NCBI GenBank assembly: GCA_012932295.1
Contig: JAAONU010000001.1
Location: forward strand, 56,083,693 to 56,147,692
DNA: 64,000 nt
Reading direction: 5' to 3'
Origin: Cyclina sinensis
Lineage: Eukaryota; Mollusca; Bivalvia; Venerida; Veneridae
Part shown: piece by piece, positions 60,246 to 64,000 of the stretch
Position numbering within the stretch: the first letter of the stretch is position 1
How the letters are laid out: every line of letters begins with the position of its first letter
Position numbers and translations under genes: made by a program
Notes under the pieces: generated by a model
What the model was told of the DNA's origin: nothing
Databases searched by the model: none
Seen by the model: the letters and a program-made list of their open reading frames with translations, nothing else

Positions 60246-60740
60246 TGCTGTTTATACTATTTACAGAAATTGACATGTCAAAAACAAGTCATATACATTG
60301 TATTCTATATAATTGTGCTTCGTAACTTCCATATGCATGAGTAATTTTGTTACTTCACAAATGTACGAATCAACCTTTTTATCTCTAATAACTAACAAAT
60401 ATTAGGTCAATTACTGTCTCAATCTTTTTGAATTCAATTAAAAATATATACGGAAAAGAAAAAAAATCAGCAAGTTTTTAGTTAGAAATGTTTTTTCCAT
60501 ATGAACATTTGTACTCGTTAAACCTATGTTGAAAAGGTGTTTTAGTCCTTGAATGACAAATTTTAATCCATTTTCTGCACTGAATCACAAAGTCTTTTTC
60601 ATAAAAAATACGGAAATTACGTCCGTTATTTGCACAGTGAAATCTGTAGAGTGACACACAAAACATGGTCTTATCACATATAAACCGTAACCAAAAAAGC
60701 CTCATCAATCTCAACTGAAAATGAAATAGGGCATCGTCAA

Positions 60741-62112
60741 GCAATGCTGTTAGATCGACGTCAAAGGGCTGTTGAAATGCTTGAGGCTGGTATGGCGAAA
60801 CGAGATCGCTCACTGAGTCTACCATTAGTCGCCTAAAGACTAGATTCCGGGTAACAGGTAACGTCTCTGATAGGCCTTGATCTAGTAGACCGCGCAAAAC
60901 AATACCTTGAGATAATATGTTGTAACGTCATCACAACATAACAGGTTCATGTCTAGCCGAATGGTAGCTGCTTGTCTACGGAATACAACCGGAACTCGAG
61001 CTTGTGATATGATCGTTAAGAATAGGCTGCAAGCTGCACAGTTTCATGGACGGCGACCTTACGTTGCAATTCCGTTGACGGCTAAAATCGTCAGGCACGT
61101 GTTCGGTGGGCTCGAATTCAACAGTGCTAGACTTGTAGACAGTAGAATGATGTTTTGTTCTTCGATGAGTCTCTTTAACTTATACTTTGCTAAATTCTGA
61201 AAACGTCGTTATGAGTGACCGATATGCGGGGTGGTAACATCATGGTGTGGAGTGTAAATAACTGACCATGATAAAGGAAAGACCGAACTTGTCACAGTTC
61301 AGGGAAAATTACTGTGCAGTGATATTGTGACGTGATCATCCTGCCAGTGGTGGTACCTTTTCTACGTCAAAAGTACGTTGGGATATCCCAGCGAGGCATA
61401 GGCTGGACATTCAATACCAAAACAACCTGAAAGTGCTTCCGTGGGCTAAAAATCGCCGGATCTTTCACCAAATTAACATCTGTTGGACGTCCTTTGCCTA
61501 GAGAGCTTAGAGAATGCGAGGAAGTTAACAATTTGCGTGATCTTAAACGCGTTCTTCATGAAGAGTGGGTGAGGATACATCTACGTACCATCAGATGGCT
61601 GATATGTAGCACGAGGAGGCGATGCGTGGGTGAGGATACATCTACGTACCATCCGATGGCTGATATGTAGCACGAGGAGGCGATGCGTGGGTGAGATTAC
61701 ATCTACGTACCATCCGATGGCTGATATGTAGCACGAGGAGGCGATGCGTGGGTGAGGATACATCTACGTACCATCCGATGGCTGATATGTAGCACGAGGA
61801 GGCGATGCGTGGGTGAGGATACATCTACGTACCATCCGATGGCTGATATGTAGCACGAGGAGGCGATGCGTGGGTGAGGATACATCTACGTACCATCCGA
61901 TGGCTGATATGTAGCACGAGGAGGGGATGCGTGGGTGAGGATTCATTTACGTACCATCAGATGGCTGATATGTAGCACGAGAAGGCGATGCGTGGGTGAG
62001 GATACATCTACGTACCATCAGATGGCTGATATGTAGTACGAGGAGGCGATACGTGGCAGTTTTGACTGCTGATGGAGGACAGATATTGCTTTCCGACCCC
62101 TTTCTTTTTTAA
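60741..62112 (+). pseudogene. Tc1-like transposase relic
   Basis: In several frames the plus strand reads LLDRRQRAVEMLEAGMAKRD, STISRLKTRFRVTGNVSDRP (paired-like HTH), and RMVAACLRNTTGTRACDMIVKNRLQAAQ. DVLFFDESL (first catalytic D) and GGNIMVWSV follow, then SPDLSPNxHLLDVL, where the expected PIEH glutamate motif is destroyed, and finally EEWVRIHLRTIRWLICSTRRRC. Multiple stops and frameshifts are present and the second aspartate region is deleted or unrecognisable. After a tandem array the natural ending VAVLTADGGQILL is still readable up to a stop at 62110. This is a Tc1/mariner-superfamily DD(34)E-type gene, certainly inactive. Terminal inverted repeats were not found. Confidence 0.88.
61565..62052. 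repeat. 61-bp minisatellite, eight units, inside the Tc1 relic
   Basis: Units begin GTGGGTGAGGATACATCTAC at 61565, 61626, 61687, 61748, 61809, 61870, 61931 and 61992. Each encodes the transposase segment for VRIHLRTIRWLICSTRRRC in some frame. Differences are mostly single bases (CCATCAG/CCATCCG, GAGATT/GAGGAT), so expansion is recent relative to the decay of the gene. The sequence GTGG occurs at both the unit start and the resumption point (62053), a possible slippage seed. Confidence 0.95.
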
Positions 62113-64000
62113 TATCAACATTTTTCAGTAAAACCCTAAATGGAATTATTGCTAATCAATTGTTGAGTGATGGGTACATTTGTTTTCATTACATTTAATT
62201 ACTTTGATATACAAAAAAATGCTGCAGGTACTTTCAATCACAAGTATTTGTCAGATTCACTTACCTTTAAAGAGTTTTGTGGGAGCAGTTTATATAAAGC
62301 TTTTTAATGTTTGCCTAAAGAAACACTGCAATAAAAAAATCTATAAAGCTTCCTTACTTCCTCCCATTGAATGCTTCCAGCTTGATCGAATTTTCATTCC
62401 ATTCCTCTTTTCACGTCCTCAAACCAACTATATTGTAATAGGACGGGGTGATATGTTGTCCTTGGTCTAATACTCTATATGTATGTTCTAGAATGGCCCA
62501 GAGATAGAAAACTATTGAATTACTTGAAATCTAGAACCAGGATTAGAATGACTCCTAATGTTTGCTAAGATGATGTTGTGAAATTTTGAGTGTAATGAAG
62601 AGATGAAAAGCACTACGCTTTGTTTGTTGTTATTTATATCATTATAGAGCTACGTCTATCTTGATAAATAAAGCTTTGGTAGTGTAATGCCTTTTACAAT
62701 GATAAGAACGCAACATACAATATTTTAAAACAACAGCATCTTACACTTTCTATATTTTATGAAACGATAACTATAATGATAAACAGAACTTAATTCATAT
62801 TACATAAATCTATCGTCCATTGTTAGATCGTGTCCAAATACAGTGCTTTTCGAAAGAATGAAGCCTTTCCGTTTAATAAACAGTTACCATTGCGCAAAGA
62901 AAATGGTTACCGTTGCGCATTTACGGAAATTTAGTTGCGGGCTATGACTATGATTTTACAAAAGTTACTCTACTATAGTGGTCCTTTCCAGTTTTGATTG
63001 ACCTTTTGGGTACGCTTATTCGAACTAGAACCGCCAAATGAACTTGAATGAAGTCCGTCCCGTAACTAGATGACATTCTAAGGTTTCTATTGGTGTAAAG
63101 TTCCTGGGATTGGTTGCGGAAAACGTTATTTGCCCCGAATTCATACACTTTAAAATTACGGTTCCGTAACTTTACTGCGTAACTCAATTTCAAAGTAACA
63201 TACTATGTTAGTAAGAAAAACCGATTACTGATTCGTAATTGACGATGAAATCTATGTCGAAATATCTTTTTGTCATTTGAAAATCTTTCCTTTCAATATT
63301 GACGTTTGGGCACTATTTCCGTAAACAAAAGTAGTCTTTATGACAATATGAAAACACACACAAATAGCAGTCACTCTCGAGGGTGTTGGAGATCATTCAC
63401 GGTTTATATAAATTAAGCAAGGCTTAATTTTTACATATGACTAGATATTGTCTTTGTATTCGCTTTCTAATATGTGTTAGGATGATCTGTCACACATTTC
63501 CGCTATATGTCAAATGTGCGTTTCAAGTATCATATTACAATTTTATTTGTTGTAGGTCATTATCAATGACTAATTGTTAAATTGTACATTTGTCATGCAC
63601 AACACATCCTGATGGTAGTCTATGTTTATTTAGGACACAATTTCCCAACAATATCTTTACCGTTGCTATCGACATATTTCATGTTAATGCGCTTCTCACA
63701 GCTAGAACAGAAAAAAAGATTCGCAATACTTCCTCACAATAAAGCCATATAAATAAGGTTGCAGGGCAATAAATTTCTTTATTTTTACCATCTGCAGAAG
63801 TTGGAGACATTTCTATTTCATTTGTTTTCATTAGCTTTGCCGATTCATAAGTCGATGCATTTCTAATAAAAACGTCACGAAGAATCTTTTAAAGATAAAC
63901 GACTTTCCTATTTCTTGAAATATATTAAAATGTTAAAATTGTATGAAATATTTGAAACTCAAAGAGTAATCTGTTCTGGTGATAAGGAGTTCAAAAATTA
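62113..64000. other. AT-rich stretch without recognisable genes
   Basis: Short frames only (for example 62180-62470 plus and 62948-63193 minus), without known motifs. Confidence 0.5.

Noticed and set aside
60478..60897. 139-codon minus-strand frame
   Set aside because: It is antisense to the Tc1 transposase helix-turn-helix region, which is clearly read on the plus strand.
61581..61946. Four 60-codon minus-strand frames
   Set aside because: They are antisense frames of the 61-bp tandem array, repeated by its period.

Overview
This is an AT-rich, intron- and repeat-dominated piece of an animal nuclear genome. The repeat types suggest a mollusc, most likely a bivalve: TGACCTTGACC-rich TIR repeats, tRNA-derived SINE heads, and cold mariner, Tc1 and LINE relics. 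This assignment is inference; no species-level marker was seen. There are no bacterial operons, CRISPR arrays or rRNA genes.

The only convincing host gene is a two-exon, minus-strand member of the RASD (Dexras1/Rhes) small-GTPase family. Coding exon 1 is at 46328-46070 and coding exon 2 at 38514-37964. The two join in frame across GT-AG sites into 269 codons with all five G-box motifs, the RASD-type DTSGN switch II and a C-terminal CVIQ prenylation box. Its 7.55-kb intron carries the most striking structure here, a 2,780-bp foldback-type mobile element (39387-42166). That element has perfect 96-bp terminal inverted repeats, a 7-bp target-site duplication and an interior built almost wholly of CpG-rich palindromic words.

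Layout. 1-8.5 kb: a 206-bp hAT-like MITE (519-724), then a decayed mariner transposase on the minus strand (2357-3284), interrupted by a 248-bp segment that looks exactly like a GT-AG intron. 8.5-12.2 kb: a 33-bp minisatellite with a three-unit higher-order pattern, a hairpin repeat, and a 1.9-kb TIR-bounded element with 280-bp tandem units full of nuclear-receptor-like half-sites. 15-18.5 kb: three more hairpins, one copy of a dispersed repeat whose second copy lies at 49.7-50.6 kb, and a ~143-bp tandem repeat. 23-35 kb: diverged duplicated segments, a tRNA-Thr-like SINE head and a second dispersed family (copies at 30.5 and 50.6 kb). 35-37.7 kb: the 3' end of a LINE reverse transcriptase, a tRNA-Arg-like SINE and a ~30-bp minisatellite. 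38-46.3 kb: the RASD gene. 46.5-60.7 kb: mostly unannotatable AT-rich DNA with two paralogous blocks ~3.7 kb apart. 60.7-62.1 kb: a dead Tc1-like transposase whose 3' coding end has expanded into eight 61-bp tandem copies.

Apart from RASD, every recognisable coding segment belongs to a mobile element and is broken by stops or frameshifts. The window therefore reads as one conserved signalling gene in a landscape of old transposons, several of which have spawned tandem arrays.
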